A DNA stretch of 64,000 nt from Gemmatimonadota bacterium (GCA_028287235.1 JAQBQB010000026.1:1-64000); one strand, 5' to 3'. Counted from the stretch's first letter, positions 8,825 to 17,258 are shown. Translations and numbers: made by a program. Notes: generated by a model from the sequence alone, not told the origin.

Positions 8825-8840
8825 CTGGTCGCGCGACCAG
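8825..8840. promoter_or_regulatory. Perfect 16-bp palindrome, possible operator
   Basis: CTGGTCGCGCGACCAG is fully self-complementary. It lies in the 166-base divergent gap between the barrel gene (minus) and the DNA-binding gene at 8922 (plus), where a repressor site for either would be expected. Function is inferred from position only. Confidence 0.4.
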
Positions 8841-8849
8841 GTAGAGACT

Positions 8850-8920
8850 AATATCCTTATGAAATAGTATATTAATCGAGAAGGAGCGGTATTATATTTA
8901 TCTTCTCTCAGAAGGATATT
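8850..8920 (+). promoter_or_regulatory. AT-rich leader with inverted repeat over the ribosome site
   Basis: The strip 8843-8921 is strikingly AT-rich for this genome. AATATCCTT at 8850-8858 is the exact complement of AAGGATATT at 8912-8920. The second copy contains the AAGGA ribosome site of the gene starting at 8922. If transcription begins before 8850, the mRNA can fold so that the ribosome site is paired. Alternatively the two arms are protein-binding half-sites. Both readings are inference. Confidence 0.45.
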
Positions 8921-8921
8921 T

Positions 8922-9302
8922 ATGGCTCGCTCCTATCATGTTGAGATCGCACAACATGCCGCAGATGCGGATGCAAAGTGGGTCGACAACCTACTCTCGC
9001 ATTTCAACATCCCCGGAGTCGAAGGCGGCCGCCAGGGCGTCGCGCGGCGAATCTCGCTGCACGGCATCTACCATGTCGCGTTGATCCGCCGGCTGACGCG
9101 CGGTCTGACCGTGAGTGTAGACGCCGCTGTCTCCCTGGCGAGACACCTGTTGACCACCGATGCCGAACATTTATCCCTGTCGGGCGGTTTGAGTCTGCAT
9201 CTCGACCGGCGGGTCTTCGAGCGGGAGGTCGATGCCGCGCTTGCGGTCGCGGTGGAATCGGTCGCACCTGCCCGTCGCGGTCGGCCGCCCCTGAGGCGCT
9301 GA
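8922..9302 (+). CDS. Small DNA-binding protein: MerR-like helix-turn-helix plus AT-hook-like tail
   Basis: 126 residues, ATG at 8922 with AAGGA five bases before. Residues about 17-60 (KWVDNLLSHFNIPGVEGGRQ onward to ALIRRLT) read like a MerR-type winged helix, and the next 30 residues are helical. The last 10 residues, ARRGRPPLRR, contain the GRP core flanked by arginines that defines AT-hook motifs, which grip the minor groove of AT-rich DNA. Its own leader is the most AT-rich piece nearby, so self-control is plausible. I do not recognise a named family; the regulator call rests on these two motifs. Confidence 0.55.
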   Translation: MARSYHVEIAQHAADADAKWVDNLLSHFNIPGVEGGRQGVARRISLHGIYHVALIRRLTRGLTVSVDAAVSLARHLLTTDAEHLSLSGGLSLHLDRRVFEREVDAALAVAVESVAPARRGRPPLRR

Positions 9303-9320
9303 ACATCGACCAAAACGAAC

Positions 9321-9344
9321 GGGGCGCCCAACACTGGGCGCCCC
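9321..9344 (-). terminator. Terminator of cold-shock gene
   Basis: Perfect 10-bp stem GGGGCGCCCA / TGGGCGCCCC with loop ACAC. Read on the minus strand it is followed by a T-rich stretch (GTTCGTTTTGG). It lies between convergent genes and may serve both. Confidence 0.8.
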
Positions 9345-9373
9345 GCGCTACTTCGCCGATCAGGAGCCGAGCG

Positions 9374-9589
9374 TCAGCTCGCGATCGCCTTGCTCACGTT
9401 CTCGGCAGCCGGTCCCTTCTGGCCTTGCACGAGGTCGAATTCCACCGGCTCACCCTCAGCGAGGGTCTTGAAGCCGTTGCCCTGGATGGAGCTGTAGTGG
9501 ACGAAGCAATCCTTGTCGTCGCCGTCTGGGGTAATGAACCCGAAACCCTTGGCGTCGTTGAACCACTTTACTTTGCCGCTCGTGCGCAT
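9374..9589 (-). CDS. csp: Cold-shock domain protein
   Basis: 71 residues, one OB-fold cold-shock domain that binds single-stranded RNA/DNA and melts mRNA structure. The RNP1-type segment [10 protein letters not shown] and RNP2-type CFVHYSSI are clear. The ATG at 9589 ([10 protein letters not shown]) has AGGAG upstream; an upstream extension of the frame is ignored. An about 100-base leader separates it from a likely promoter at 9697-9725, and a strong hairpin terminator follows. The arrangement matches the second cold-shock gene at 45856-46059. Long leaders of this kind often mediate cold control, not demonstrated here. Confidence 0.93.
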   Translation of the reverse strand: MRTSGKVKWFNDAKGFGFITPDGDDKDCFVHYSSIQGNGFKTLAEGEPVEFDLVQGQKGPAAENVSKAIAS

Positions 9590-9696
9590 GGCCGACTCCT
9601 GAAAGAACGCGCCGCGACAACACCATGTTGCGCGGGGGAGAACACGCCGAAACCGAATCTCCGGCACTCCCGGAGGACCGGTTTGAGGCGACGGCC

Positions 9697-9725
9697 AAGG
9701 TAGCCGCGACTGGAAAAACGGTCAA
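9697..9725 (-). promoter_or_regulatory. Probable sigma-70-type promoter of the cold-shock gene
   Basis: On the minus strand TTGACC (9720-9725) and TACCTT (9697-9702) are 17 bases apart. Transcription would start near 9690, leaving a leader of about 100 bases. Confidence 0.55.
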
Positions 9726-9762
9726 GCGTGGCTCTAGAGGGCTCCCACGGGTGCCGTGAGGG

Positions 9763-11115
9763 ATGTCCGATCCACGAGTATCTTTCACCCTGTCCCGTGG
9801 TCGAGGAACCAGCGTGCGCTTTGGAGAACGCAGAGAAACCGTAACGGCGTGGGTCGGCGGCGTTCCCGTCGGCTCGTCCATGCCCGTCGTCGTGCAGTCG
9901 ATGACGAACACCGACACCGCCGACGCGCGGGGAACGGCGGAGCAAGTGGTCGCCCTCGCGCGCGCCGGCTCGCAGCTCGTGCGTGTCACGGTGAACAACG
10001 ACGAGGCCGCGGCAGCCGTGCCCGAGATCGCCAGCCGTGTGATCGACGCCGGCGTCATTGTGCCCATCGTCGGCGACTTCCACTACAACGGGCACCTGCT
10101 CCTCGCCAAGTATCCGGAGTGCGCTCGCACGCTGGCCAAGTACCGCATCAACCCTGGGAATGTCGGCGGCAAACGCCGCGATGAGAACTTTCGTACGATC
10201 GTTCAGATCGCCGTGGACCACGACAAGCCCGTTCGCATTGGTGTGAACTGGGGCTCGCTCGATCAGGATCTGCTCACGCAGATGATGGACGAGAACGCGC
10301 GTACCGGTTCGCTGCGTGACGCCAAGGACGTCTACATCGAAGCGATGCTCGCCAGCGCGCTTCGCTCTGCGGAGCTCGCGGAGGAGGTAGGGTTGCGCCA
10401 TGACCAGATCATCATCTCCGCCAAGGTCTCCGGCGTTCAGGATCTCGTCGAGGTGTACCGCCGGCTCGCCGCGCGATGCGACTACCCGCTCCACCTCGGC
10501 CTCACCGAAGCCGGAATGGGCACGAAAGGCATCGTAGCCAGCACCGCCGGCCTCTCGATCTTGCTGGCCGAGGGGATCGGGGACACGATTCGCGTGTCGC
10601 TCACGCCGAAGCCGAACGGCGATCGCACGGAGGAAGTGCTCGTCGCGCAGCAGATCCTTCAGTCGCTCGGCCTGCGCAGCTTCGCGCCGCAGGTCACCGC
10701 CTGTCCAGGATGCGGCCGCACCACCTCGACGTTCTTCCAGCACATGGCGGAAGACATCCAGACGTACATCCGCGATCAGATGCCCGTGTGGCGCGAAGAG
10801 CGTCCCGGCGTCGAAGAGCTGAAAGTGGCGGTCATGGGCTGTGTCGTGAACGGGCCGGGCGAGTCGAAGCACGCGAACATCGGCATCTCGCTGCCGGGCA
10901 CGTTCGAGGAGCCGAAAGCGCCCGTGTACGTCGACGGAAAGCTCCGCACAACGCTCAAGGGCGACACCATCGTTCAGGATTTTCTAAAGATCCTCGAGGA
11001 CTACGTCGCGTCGCACTACGCAGCGACGTCGGCGAACTCCTCGAGCGACGCGACCGCGGCTCCCAGCTCGCGCATGATCGCCCCGGTGAAGCCGACCTCG
11101 TTGAGCCGGTCGTAG
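9763..11115 (+). CDS. ispG: 4-hydroxy-3-methylbut-2-enyl diphosphate synthase
   Basis: 450 residues. An iron-sulfur enzyme of the MEP isoprenoid pathway that turns MEcPP into HMBPP. The TIM-barrel part begins [13 protein letters not shown] and the cluster ligands are in ACPGCGRTT (about residues 312-320) and [11 protein letters not shown] (about 356-366). The gene is longer than usual. The last 33 codons ([13 protein letters not shown]...) are low-complexity and lie antisense to the convergent HD gene, overlapping it by 100 bases, so the native stop seems to have been lost. The ATG at 9763 has GAGGG too close to act as its ribosome site, so the true start may differ slightly. Confidence 0.93.
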   Translation: MSDPRVSFTLSRGRGTSVRFGERRETVTAWVGGVPVGSSMPVVVQSMTNTDTADARGTAEQVVALARAGSQLVRVTVNNDEAAAAVPEIASRVIDAGVIVPIVGDFHYNGHLLLAKYPECARTLAKYRINPGNVGGKRRDENFRTIVQIAVDHDKPVRIGVNWGSLDQDLLTQMMDENARTGSLRDAKDVYIEAMLASALRSAELAEEVGLRHDQIIISAKVSGVQDLVEVYRRLAARCDYPLHLGLTEAGMGTKGIVASTAGLSILLAEGIGDTIRVSLTPKPNGDRTEEVLVAQQILQSLGLRSFAPQVTACPGCGRTTSTFFQHMAEDIQTYIRDQMPVWREERPGVEELKVAVMGCVVNGPGESKHANIGISLPGTFEEPKAPVYVDGKLRTTLKGDTIVQDFLKILEDYVASHYAATSANSSSDATAAPSSRMIAPVKPTSLSRS

Positions 11116-11633
11116 ACGGAGCGATAGAAGCGGATCGTTCCGTCCTTTCCGCCGCTGAACCGGCTCCAGATGGTATCGGGGTCGATCGTGCGGCGGAGGT
11201 CGGCGAGAATGCTGCTCGCGTTGTGCAGCTTGTCGGCCGCGCACACCCATCGCGCCGATTCGCTCGCCGTGGCGAGACGCGCGAGATAGTCCTCCCGCCG
11301 GTCGTCGTGCGACAGCTCCACACCGTCGTCGTCCACGAGGCGGTAGGTCACGGCGAGCACCGTGTCGAGCACGCCGCTGCCGAACTTGTCGCCGATGCGC
11401 TGCTCGAGTGTCTCGCGAGAGAACGCCTCGCGCACGCAGTCTTCGATCACGTCGTGCAGGATTCCGCCCACGACCGTCTCGGTGTCCTGACCGTAACGCG
11501 TCAGAATAATCGCGACGTTCGCCGGATGCGTCAGGTACGGCAGCCGCGTTCCCTTGCGCACCTGTCGGTCGTGGTGCTTGGCCGCGAACGCCAGCGCGTG
11601 GTTGATGCGATCCGAATAGCCGGTGGTCGTCAT
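11016..11633 (-). CDS. HD-domain hydrolase of the SpoT/MESH1 type
   Basis: 205 residues. Metal ligands of the ppGpp-hydrolase HD domain are visible: [20 protein letters not shown] near residues 17-36, [10 protein letters not shown] near residues 58-67, and [10 protein letters not shown] near residue 132. There is no synthetase or TGS domain, so this looks like a small alarmone hydrolase removing the 3' diphosphate of (p)ppGpp. Substrate is inferred from the family. The 3' end overlaps the tail of convergent ispG by 100 bases; here the HD gene keeps coherent sequence, so it is the original occupant of that strip. Confidence 0.75.
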   Translation of the reverse strand: MTTTGYSDRINHALAFAAKHHDRQVRKGTRLPYLTHPANVAIILTRYGQDTETVVGGILHDVIEDCVREAFSRETLEQRIGDKFGSGVLDTVLAVTYRLVDDDGVELSHDDRREDYLARLATASESARWVCAADKLHNASSILADLRRTIDPDTIWSRFSGGKDGTIRFYRSVYDRLNEVGFTGAIMRELGAAVASLEEFADVAA

Positions 11634-11670
11634 GGGCAGAACCCCAGGCTACACATCGTCGCGACCCGCG

Positions 11671-12165
11671 TCAACCACGGCCTTCGCCGGCAAACCAGCG
11701 CATGATGCGCTCAAGACCATTCGCATCCTCTTGATCGAACGTGGAGCGGCGATCGGAATCGATGTCGAGCACTGCGATGAGCGCGCCCGCCGCGTCGAAC
11801 ACCGGAACGACGATCTCCGATTTCGACCGCGCGTCACACGCGATGTGGCCCGGAAAGCGATCGACCTCCGGCACGACGACAGTGCGCCGCTCGGCCGCCG
11901 CCGTTCCACAGACGCCGCGGCCGAACGCGATGTCGAGACAGCCGAGCGTTCCTTGATAGGGCCCAACGCGCAGGAGATTTGGCCCCACCACGCGATAGAA
12001 GCCCGTCCAGAGATGGCGGAATCCGTGGTGGATGAGCGCGCTCATCGTCGCCATGCCGGCGATGTCGTCGTCGATTCCGGCGAGCACGGCGATCAAATGC
12101 GCATGCAGTTGAGCGTATGCGCGGTCTTTCGGTATGTGTCGCAGGTCGGGCGTGACTTCAGCCAT
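11671..12165 (-). CDS. msrC: GAF-domain free methionine-(R)-sulfoxide reductase
   Basis: 164 residues, single GAF domain of the fRMsr type. It reduces free methionine-R-sulfoxide. HLWTGFYRVVGPNLLRVGPY, QGTLGCLDIAFGRGVCGTAA and the stretch after it with HIACDARSKSEIVVPV supply the three conserved cysteines (about 76, 86 and 110) and the GAF core. The ATG at 12165 overlaps the stop of the upstream membrane gene (TAATG), suggesting coupling. A 14-bp AT-rich palindrome (12165-12178) covers this junction. Confidence 0.82.
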   Translation of the reverse strand: MAEVTPDLRHIPKDRAYAQLHAHLIAVLAGIDDDIAGMATMSALIHHGFRHLWTGFYRVVGPNLLRVGPYQGTLGCLDIAFGRGVCGTAAAERRTVVVPEVDRFPGHIACDARSKSEIVVPVFDAAGALIAVLDIDSDRRSTFDQEDANGLERIMRWFAGEGRG

Positions 12166-12593
12166 TATCTCGAGATAACCGAGGCGAATTGCAGGTCGAT
12201 CAGCAGGAGGGCGAGGCCCTGTACCACGATGCCGACGCCGGCGCCCACTGCCGCGATCTTCCGCGCGATCATCCACGCAGACAGCGCGAGCACCGCTCCT
12301 ACTGCAACGTAACCCGCATCCAGCCCGATGTTCATCCAGAGCAGACGTTCGAGTCGAGCGGCACCGGAGACATCGCGTAGCTGCGCGCCGTACCAGCCAA
12401 GCCCCGCGATTGCGCCTATCACGACGCCCCAGCCGCCCATCTGAATGGCGAAATGGGCCAGAAAGGGAGAACGAACGCGACGCACTGCCATCATTGTCGC
12501 GACACCGGTGGCGGCCAGGATGGATAGCCCAGCCCAGAACAACAATCGCAGCAGGTGCTGCTGCTCGGCGTGAAGAACGGTGTCGGCCCACAC
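12165..12593 (-). CDS. Four-helix membrane protein of unknown function
   Basis: 142 residues beginning with GTG at 12593. Hydrophobic segments at about residues 15-37, 46-67, 88-107 and 110-136 suggest four membrane spans. No motif is recognised. The gene is coupled to the methionine-sulfoxide reductase by a stop/start overlap. The ribosome site before the GTG is poor, so the start is uncertain. A Gly-rich first half (GGWGVVIGAIAGLGWYGAQL) suggests tight helix packing. Confidence 0.6.
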   Translation of the reverse strand: MWADTVLHAEQQHLLRLLFWAGLSILAATGVATMMAVRRVRSPFLAHFAIQMGGWGVVIGAIAGLGWYGAQLRDVSGAARLERLLWMNIGLDAGYVAVGAVLALSAWMIARKIAAVGAGVGIVVQGLALLLIDLQFASVISR

Positions 12594-12633
12594 GCGAGGG
12601 ATGCTAGCCGGGCACCGACGACCGAGGAAGTGG

Positions 12634-14364
12634 TCAGCCGGCGCCGGTGAGCGCTCTCATCTCCGCGGTGTGTACCGGGCGCGGCGAACGAGCGATGCGG
12701 TCTGGGCTCGGGAGTGCAGGAGGCGCGGCGTCCCACAACACGATACCGAGCGGATTGCCGCCCGCCACTCGCACCGCTTCCAGCGCCGCCTGCAGATTCG
12801 CGATTCGCGTATGACCGATGCGCGCGCACAGAATCGTGTCGGGAATCGGCAGCACCCCCGGCAGTCCCGCCGCCGTTTGCTCGACCGACGCCACGATCAC
12901 GATGGCCTCATAGTGTCGCGCCAAGCGCGCCGCTTCGGTCTTGAAGAGCTGCGTTACGTCGGCGGGATTCCGGCTCGTCGTCGACATGCCACTCGGGATC
13001 ACGTCGATCGTCCGGTCTCGGCCGACCATCACCTGCGACGTCGCTTCGGTCCAGTCGACGCGGCGATCCATGACGTCCGTGAGGCCTGGTTCGGCGTGAA
13101 TGCGCAGCGCCGCGGCAACGGGCGAGGTGCGCGGATCGGTGTCGACGATGACCGTGCTCCGCGCTTCGTCGGCGGCAATCGCCGCGACGTTCGTGGCGAC
13201 GACGGCGGCGATGCCGGTGTCCTCGCCAGCGATCGTCAGCATCACGCGACTCGCCCCCGCGCGGGCGACGTGCAGGTAGGTGAGCTGGTACCCATCGGCG
13301 GCGGGGTCGAAGTACGGCGGCGCCTCGCGATCGGCGGAGCGGCGCTTTCGATCCGGACTCCGGGGACGAGGTCGTATCGTCGCCAGCACGCGCGCCCCGG
13401 TCATTCGCTCAGCCTCGTGCTCGTCGCTGATGCGCGGATGGCGCATCTCACCGACGAACGCGGCGCCAAAGCCGAGCGCGATGCCGAAGACGAGCGCCGC
13501 CCCCAAAAGCGCCACGGGAGGCGCGTCGAGCTTTGCTTCTTCCTTGGCGCGCGCTACCTGCCGATCGTAGCTCGTGGCTTTGGTCCGGACTTCCGTCAGG
13601 GCGGTGGTCGCCTGCACCACCAGCGATTGCGCCGAATCCCGCTCGGCTGTCCACGCGGCGGTATCGGCGACGGGCGACTCCGCCACCGTCTGTCGCTGCG
13701 CCGGCATGGCGATCTTCGAGATTTGCTGCCGGATCGCTTCGCGCCGATCCTGAGCGATCGACTCGATTCCCCGGCCGATTTCCGTCGCGCGGGCGGTCAG
13801 CGCGAGGTAGACCGGATCGGCTCCTCCCGTGGTGCCAAACGCTTCGCGGTCCTTTTCCACCTCGGCGAGCGAGTCGAGCAACGCCTTCACTCGGGGATTG
13901 GTCGTCATCTGCGGCGATTCCGCCAAAGCGCGATAAGAAGCGGCGAGCGGAGCCGATTCCACGCGCGTGAGCAGTGCGCCCAGATCGTTGACGGCCACTG
14001 AAAGCGAGTCACGCTGCTTCGTCAGAATCGGCGTCAGCGTGTCGACCGTGGGCTTGGGCGTCGTCGCGGCGTGCGCGCGGGCGAACGCCAACGATGAGTC
14101 GGCGGCTCCCAAACGGGTGCGCGCCTGAGCCAGTGCCGCGGTGAACGGCATGGTGTCAGGGCGCACGTCCACTGTGACCGTCGCGACTTGGCCAACGCGC
14201 TTTGCCTGCTGCGGAGCCAGGATCAGCGCGACCAGAGCCGCGGCGAACGTTCCGATACCAACGGCGCCGATGAACACCGGGCGGTGCATGGCGTTCCGCG
14301 CCCGCGCGGTCAGCCAAACCGCCCGCGCGATCGGTCGCGGGAACTCGCCGGTCATTTGAGGCAT
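12634..14364 (-). CDS. Chain-length regulator / tyrosine-kinase-like membrane protein with degenerate ATPase
   Basis: 576 residues. One membrane helix near residues 28-48, a long alpha-helical, Ala/Arg-rich periplasmic region (about 60-260), a second helix near 265-290 (VALLGAALVFGIALGFGAAF), then a cytosolic Rossmann-type domain resembling BY-kinases: VIVDTDPRTSPVAAALRIHA stands where LLVDADLRRP is usual, and DVIPSG follows. The Walker A position reads IAGEDTGIAAVVATN, lacking the Gly-Lys-Ser/Thr that holds ATP. It may be a Wzz-like scaffold for polysaccharide export without kinase activity. No capsule or O-antigen genes are next to it. Confidence 0.65.
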   Translation of the reverse strand: MPQMTGEFPRPIARAVWLTARARNAMHRPVFIGAVGIGTFAAALVALILAPQQAKRVGQVATVTVDVRPDTMPFTAALAQARTRLGAADSSLAFARAHAATTPKPTVDTLTPILTKQRDSLSVAVNDLGALLTRVESAPLAASYRALAESPQMTTNPRVKALLDSLAEVEKDREAFGTTGGADPVYLALTARATEIGRGIESIAQDRREAIRQQISKIAMPAQRQTVAESPVADTAAWTAERDSAQSLVVQATTALTEVRTKATSYDRQVARAKEEAKLDAPPVALLGAALVFGIALGFGAAFVGEMRHPRISDEHEAERMTGARVLATIRPRPRSPDRKRRSADREAPPYFDPAADGYQLTYLHVARAGASRVMLTIAGEDTGIAAVVATNVAAIAADEARSTVIVDTDPRTSPVAAALRIHAEPGLTDVMDRRVDWTEATSQVMVGRDRTIDVIPSGMSTTSRNPADVTQLFKTEAARLARHYEAIVIVASVEQTAAGLPGVLPIPDTILCARIGHTRIANLQAALEAVRVAGGNPLGIVLWDAAPPALPSPDRIARSPRPVHTAEMRALTGAG

Positions 14365-14483
14365 GCTGCGATTCTCTCACACGTGGGGACGCGCCGCAAA
14401 CGACGCTGCGTCACACTCCCTACACTGGCAGGCAACGGGCCACCGCGTCGCTCTCGCAGTCCTGGCGGAACGGGCTGGAAAGC

Positions 14484-14519
14484 AAAAAAAGAGCGGAACC
14501 AGTCAAGGCTCCGCTCTTT
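14484..14519 (-). terminator. Intrinsic terminator of the cupredoxin gene
   Basis: Stem AAAGAGCGGA / TCCGCTCTTT (14488-14497 / 14510-14519) with a 12-base loop. On the minus strand it runs into seven Ts (complement of 14484-14490). It lies 27 bases past the stop codon. Confidence 0.88.
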
Positions 14520-14545
14520 GTACGGTGTTGCGTCCTGCTTACCGC

Positions 14546-15058
14546 CTACTGCACCGTGATGACGCCCTTCATGCCCATCGCGAGGTGCGGCGTGCAATGG
14601 AAGGGATAGACGCCCGGCTTGACGCCGCCAAACGAGATCGTGTAGGACTCGTTCGGATTCATGAGCATGGGGCTCGAAAGCTCGGACATCTTCTGGGGCA
14701 TGTTCGCGTCGAGCTGGGCCTTCGAGTCGGCCGGGATCGTAGCGGGATCGAATGCCACGTTGTGCGGGCCGCCGGTGACCATGATGAACTTCACGGCGTC
14801 GCCCGACTTGATCGTCAGGTTTGCCGGCTCGAAACGATAGCCTTTGTCGTCGCCGATCATCTTGACTTCATGCGTCGCGCCCGTCGCCGGGATCGGCGCT
14901 ACAGCGCCAGCCGTACCCGTTGAGGGGGCCGCCGTCGCCGGGGTAGTTGCCGAGGGGGCAGGCGTCGCCGCTGCCGTAGTATCAGCCTTCTTTTCGCCAC
15001 CGCTGCACGCGCCGAGAACAGCCGCGCCCGCCAGGAGCGCCAGTCCGTAGAACCGCAT
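14546..15058 (-). CDS. Plastocyanin-like blue-copper lipoprotein
   Basis: 170 residues. A lipoprotein signal peptide ends in LGAC with the lipidated Cys at 18. A Thr/Ala/Pro-rich linker to about residue 60 precedes one cupredoxin domain. Copper ligands are visible: His99 in GGPHNVAFD, then Cys155, His158 and Met161 or 163 in FHCTPHLAMGMKG. It should carry single electrons at the outer face of a membrane. Partners cannot be inferred, because no oxidase or reductase genes adjoin it. A strong terminator follows, so it is probably monocistronic. Confidence 0.88.
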   Translation of the reverse strand: MRFYGLALLAGAAVLGACSGGEKKADTTAAATPAPSATTPATAAPSTGTAGAVAPIPATGATHEVKMIGDDKGYRFEPANLTIKSGDAVKFIMVTGGPHNVAFDPATIPADSKAQLDANMPQKMSELSSPMLMNPNESYTISFGGVKPGVYPFHCTPHLAMGMKGVITVQ

Positions 15059-15234
15059 TTCTTAGGGCCTCCGAGTAATGCTTCGCTAGATCGTTGAGTG
15101 GTTCGCCGCGAGTTCGCGGAGAATGTGAAACTATTCACAAAGTCGGGCAAATGCAACGCACGGCGCCCCGCTGCAAGGGGCGCGCCGCTGTATGGCCCAA
15201 CGCCTGGGCAGCGGCCGCCGTCTACTTTGTTGAC

Positions 15235-15948
15235 ATGATCGCCATTCCCAGCGTCGACCTTCGCAGAGGCATTTGCATCCAGCCGGGCGTTCCGGCCGGA
15301 TCGGACGACCCTATTGCGCTCGGACATCCGATAGCGATCGCTCGCTCCTGGGCGAACGCAGGATTTCACCGACTCCACGTGCTCGACCTGGATGCCGACA
15401 GCGGCGCGGGGTCGAACACCAGCCTCGTCGAGGACATCGTCCGCGACGGCGCCCTCGACGTGCAGGCCAGCGGAGGGGTGCAGTCGACCGACCAGATCGA
15501 GCGGCTCGTTGACGCCGGCGCAACGCGAGTCGTCGTCGGACCGCGCGCGATCGAAGAGCCCAACTGGCTCGGATCGGTCTCGGAGCTCTTTCCCGGCATG
15601 CTCGTCGTGAGCACCGACGTTCGCGAGCGTCGCGTCGTGACTCGCGGTTGGGTGCGAAACCTTCCCCTCGACATCTTCGACGTGATCGACGAGTGGGCAG
15701 GTCTTCCGCTCGGCGGTGTGCTCGTGGCGTCGCTGGGTGTCAATGGCCACCGGACGCCGCAAGATCTCGCGCTGCTCGAGGATGTCGCCGAGTCGTGCGA
15801 GTTCCCCGTGATTGCCGCGGGCGGAGTCTCGACGATGAGTGACCTTCGGGCGCTGGAGCACCGCGGTCTGGCCGCGGTGCTCCTGGGGAGCGTGCTGTAC
15901 TCGGGCGAGCTCGACGCACGCGCCGTCGCGCAGGAGTACGGCGGCTAG
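15235..15948 (+). CDS. HisA-family (beta/alpha)8 isomerase, isolated
   Basis: 237 residues, starting ATG at 15235 (MIAIPSVDLRRG); an upstream open stretch looks non-coding. HisA isomerises ProFAR in histidine synthesis and needs two aspartates. Here Asp8 and Asp128 (VVSTDVRERRVVTRGW) sit at the expected places, and the phosphate loops QASGGVQS and AAGGVSTMSD are present. LRRG replaces the usual LRGG, and no other his gene is near. It may be the genuine HisA relocated or a dual HisA/TrpF-type enzyme. The 3' end overlaps the convergent protease gene by 4 bases. Confidence 0.7.
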   Translation: MIAIPSVDLRRGICIQPGVPAGSDDPIALGHPIAIARSWANAGFHRLHVLDLDADSGAGSNTSLVEDIVRDGALDVQASGGVQSTDQIERLVDAGATRVVVGPRAIEEPNWLGSVSELFPGMLVVSTDVRERRVVTRGWVRNLPLDIFDVIDEWAGLPLGGVLVASLGVNGHRTPQDLALLEDVAESCEFPVIAAGGVSTMSDLRALEHRGLAAVLLGSVLYSGELDARAVAQEYGG

Positions 15949-17258
15949 AACTGTCCGATCAGACTCCGCGAGAGCGCATCGGACTTGCCGAGATACACGA
16001 ACCGGAAATCGTGGATGTACTGGCGAGCCACGCGCCGGACGTCTTCGGGATGCACTCGACGGAGGTCCTCGACGAACTTGCCGGCGAGCCGGTAGTCGCC
16101 CTGATAGATCTGCGCGCGCGCCAGCGCCGTCGCCTGATCGGCGTTCGTCTCGTTCTTGAGGAAATAGTCGGTGATGAACTGGCCGATCAGCCGCTCCAGT
16201 CCCTGCGGATCGATCAGCTCGCGCTGCAGCCGGTCGATCTCGACGCGCATCAACCCCAGTGTGGTGTTGGGGTCGGTCGTCGTCACGTAGACGCCACCAT
16301 TCGAGATTGCGCGCTCCACGAAGGGCGCGTCGACCTCGTATGACAGATTGCGTCGCGAACGTATCTCGGTGAAAAACCGGCCCGACAGGACTGCGGACGC
16401 GACGCGCAGCGCCTGATAGTCGGGATCGCGTGCCGCGGGGCCGGCGAAGTAGCCGAGCAGGTAGTTGGTCGGAAGCGCCGCTTCTCTAACGACGAGCGCG
16501 CGGCCCAGCTTCGCCGGCGGCCGCGGCGGCGACCAGGTGTAGTTGCCGCGGGGAAGCTGCGCGAGGGTGCGCTGCACCAGCGGTTCCAGGTGCGCGCGAT
16601 CGATGTTGCCCACCACGACGAGCAACATGCGCGACGTGACCATCTGCGACGTCTCGTAATTCCGAAGCGCGTCGAGCGTGATGGACTGGAGCGAGGACTC
16701 CGTTCCCGTTGGGGAGAATCCGTACGGGTGACCGACGTAGGCCAGGCTGTCGGCGAGGCGGTTCACCAGCGGATCGGGATTGTTCTCCGCCTCGCGCACG
16801 TTGGCGATCATCCGTGCGCGCACGAGCTCGACCTCGTTCGAGTCCAGCGTCGGTGCCATCAACCGGTCGGCGAAGATGGCGAACGTCGAGTCGAAAACGG
16901 TCTTGATGGTCGTCACACCAAACAGCGTCCAGTCCTCGGACGGCGCGATCACGACGTCGGTCCCGAGCTGGCTCATGAGCTGGCGAACTTTCTCGCGCGG
17001 AAAGCGTTTGGTTCCGCGCTCCGACACATGGAGCAGCAGCCACTCGATGCCCTGAGTCGCCGGCGTCAGTTGTTGGGTGCCGCCAAGCAGATACACGTTG
17101 GCGGACACGACGTCGTTCGCCGTGTTGCGGCGGAGAATCACCTTCAGGCCATTGACGTCGAACGTTGACGTCGCGGTGTCGGCTTGTGCATGGGCACGCA
17201 CGGGCGCGACGATCGCGCAGGCGAGCAGCGCGGCACGGAGCAACGAGGAAACGCTCAC
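15945..17258 (-). CDS. M16-family peptidase homologue lacking the zinc site
   Basis: 437 residues, starting GTG at 17258 that overlaps the TGA of the upstream M16 gene. It has a signal peptide (LLRAALLACAIVAPVRAHAQ), so it is exported. The fold is M16 (QGIEWLLLHVSERGTKRF aligns with the active-site helix), but the HxxEH zinc motif reads WLLLH at residues 73-77: the first His and the Glu are gone. In two-gene M16 systems one subunit is active and the partner supplies the substrate cradle. This one is the inactive partner of the gene at 17255-18676. The RxxxY-type segment RSRRNLSYEV near the C-terminal half is kept. Confidence 0.82.
   Translation of the reverse strand: MSVSSLLRAALLACAIVAPVRAHAQADTATSTFDVNGLKVILRRNTANDVVSANVYLLGGTQQLTPATQGIEWLLLHVSERGTKRFPREKVRQLMSQLGTDVVIAPSEDWTLFGVTTIKTVFDSTFAIFADRLMAPTLDSNEVELVRARMIANVREAENNPDPLVNRLADSLAYVGHPYGFSPTGTESSLQSITLDALRNYETSQMVTSRMLLVVVGNIDRAHLEPLVQRTLAQLPRGNYTWSPPRPPAKLGRALVVREAALPTNYLLGYFAGPAARDPDYQALRVASAVLSGRFFTEIRSRRNLSYEVDAPFVERAISNGGVYVTTTDPNTTLGLMRVEIDRLQRELIDPQGLERLIGQFITDYFLKNETNADQATALARAQIYQGDYRLAGKFVEDLRRVHPEDVRRVARQYIHDFRFVYLGKSDALSRSLIGQF

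Noticed and set aside
12580-14001. Long plus-strand open frame antisense to the chain-length-regulator-like gene
   Set aside because: Arg/His-rich with no domain, mirrors the GC-rich opposite gene; a shadow. The same holds for long antisense frames over polA, argC, ABC-F and yidC.
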